Shown: one piece after another, positions 63,359 to 64,000 of the stretch
Numbering within the stretch: position 1 is the stretch's first letter
Layout of the letters: each line of letters begins with the position of its first letter
NCBI RefSeq assembly: GCF_003602005.1
Contig: NZ_QZWD01000006.1
Span: 124,001-188,000 of the forward strand
Reading direction: 5' to 3'
DNA length: 64,000 nucleotides
Origin: Salinisphaera sp. Q1T1-3
GTDB lineage: Bacteria > Pseudomonadota > Gammaproteobacteria > Nevskiales > Salinisphaeraceae
Translations under genes and position numbers: made by a program
Notes under the pieces: generated by a model
Database searches by the model: none
What the model saw: the letters and a program-made list of their open reading frames with translations, nothing else
Told to the model about the DNA's origin: nothing

Positions 63359-64000
63359 TCAGATCGCGCCGTGGCGAGGTGGCTTGATGTCGTTGAGGTA
63401 GTAATTGCCGATGGCGGCATATTTCCAGCGCACCGGGTCGTGCAGTGTATGGACCCGAACGTTGCGCCAGTAGCGGTCCAGGCCGTACTCGGCCAGCGTG
63501 GAACGTGTGCCGGCCAGTTCATGCAGCTTGTTGGCCGCGGCCAGCCCAGCTTCCGTACCCCAGGCCCGCGCCTCGGCGACCGCGATCGATGCCTGGGCGA
63601 CCGTGTCGTCCTTTGGCGCCTGCATTGCCCGATCCACCGCCCGGCCGGCGCGCGCCAGCAATGCGTCCGCAGTATTCAGGCGCAGTGTCAGGTCGCCGAT
63701 GGCGGCGATCGTGTACGGATCTTCGGCCGCCGTATCGCAGCCGCTGTCGATCCACGGCCGTGACCGGGTCTGTACGAAGGCGATCGTCTCGTTCAACGCG
63801 CCACGGCCGATGCCGATATCGATCGCGGCATGGCTGATCTGGCCGAGCGGGCCCATGCTCGTTGGCTGCTCGAAGGATTCGTGGAAGGGCACGATGGCCG
63901 CCGGATCGACCCGGGCCTGTTCGAATACGGTCGTCCCACTGCCGGTGGTGCGCTGGCCGAAGCTGGACCAGTCGTCGATCAGGGCGACGCCCGGCGTGTC
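63359..64000 (-). CDS. SfnB/DszC-family acyl-CoA dehydrogenase-like monooxygenase, 5' end outside window
   Basis: At least 213 aa; the frame is open through base 64000 (GVALIDDWSSFGQRTTGSGT, then EQARVDPAAIVPFHESF). The visible part is the central beta domain end and C-terminal helical domain (SHAAIDIGIGRGALNETIAF, KLHELAGTRSTLAEYGLDRY, WRNVRVHTLHDPVRWK). FMN-dependent relatives (DszC, SfnB, DmoC) oxidise organosulfur compounds with FMNH2. It is a paralogue of the broken gene at 62575-63269 on the other strand, which suggests a sulfur-assimilation cluster to the right. Confidence 0.88.
   Translation of the reverse strand, partial: DTPGVALIDDWSSFGQRTTGSGTTVFEQARVDPAAIVPFHESFEQPTSMGPLGQISHAAIDIGIGRGALNETIAFVQTRSRPWIDSGCDTAAEDPYTIAAIGDLTLRLNTADALLARAGRAVDRAMQAPKDDTVAQASIAVAEARAWGTEAGLAAANKLHELAGTRSTLAEYGLDRYWRNVRVHTLHDPVRWKYAAIGNYYLNDIKPPRHGAI

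Overview
The window is 64 kb of high-GC DNA from a gammaproteobacterium. MlaA, PsiE, YgjV-type, DUF1479 and IgaA/UmoB-type genes all point to that class. The mix of photoactive yellow protein, an MprF/AcvB pair and dispersed short mobile repeats would fit a halophilic marine lineage such as Salinisphaera, but the genus is only an inference. No rRNA, tRNA or CRISPR was seen.

Layout. 1-3946: nrdA (cut by the left edge) and nrdB. NrdB carries both residue changes typical of the tyrosine-free Mn/Fe class Ic ribonucleotide reductases. 3947-6850: an AT-richer accessory island with an ImmA/IrrE-type metallopeptidase, an unknown two-gene unit (soluble protein plus four-helix membrane protein) and an IS3 transposase remnant. 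7086-17666: DUF4105/DUF3015 envelope pair, MerR/DUF2938 divergent pair, Aer-like chemoreceptor, two-component system, MlaA lipoprotein and periplasmic FKBP. 17923-30765: LysR/EamA pair, ROK/DUF1479 pair, aldo/keto reductase, cytochrome b561, Mrr-like nuclease, PEP-CTERM-like protein and GH78 rhamnosidase. 30878-40107: YgjV-like protein, a Cache chemoreceptor, mprF-acvB, dctA and a multicopper oxidase. 40988-45510: a metal-type ArsR/His-rich unit, then the highlight, a compact operon of photoactive yellow protein, PAS-GGDEF diguanylate cyclase and p-coumaroyl-CoA-ligase-like enzyme, then a Nudix hydrolase. 46286-57521: GDPD, two more GGDEF proteins, a sodium-solute symporter, a DUF3601 protein, a second cytochrome b561, MFS, PsiE and SDR genes. 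57680-64000: a decayed IS5-family transposase, a WG-repeat lipoprotein / membrane protein / frameshifted IgaA-like operon, a broken acyl-CoA dehydrogenase and an intact relative running off the right edge.

The second main theme is a superfamily of short non-coding mobile elements (about 250-370 bp). They share ends GGGCCTGTT...AACAGGCCC, TA at the borders and a common core of about 60 bp. At least seven well-preserved copies and several relics lie in the window. They sit at gene ends and have broken two genes. In both cytochrome b561 genes the stop codon is formed at the element border. In one copy the core is inverted relative to the others.

The PYP operon makes a self-contained light-to-second-messenger module. 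The ligase would activate the p-coumarate chromophore, the PAS protein would bind it through Cys71, and the co-transcribed cyclase would be the output. Three GGDEF proteins and two chemoreceptors in 64 kb indicate a lifestyle with much signal-controlled motility and attachment.
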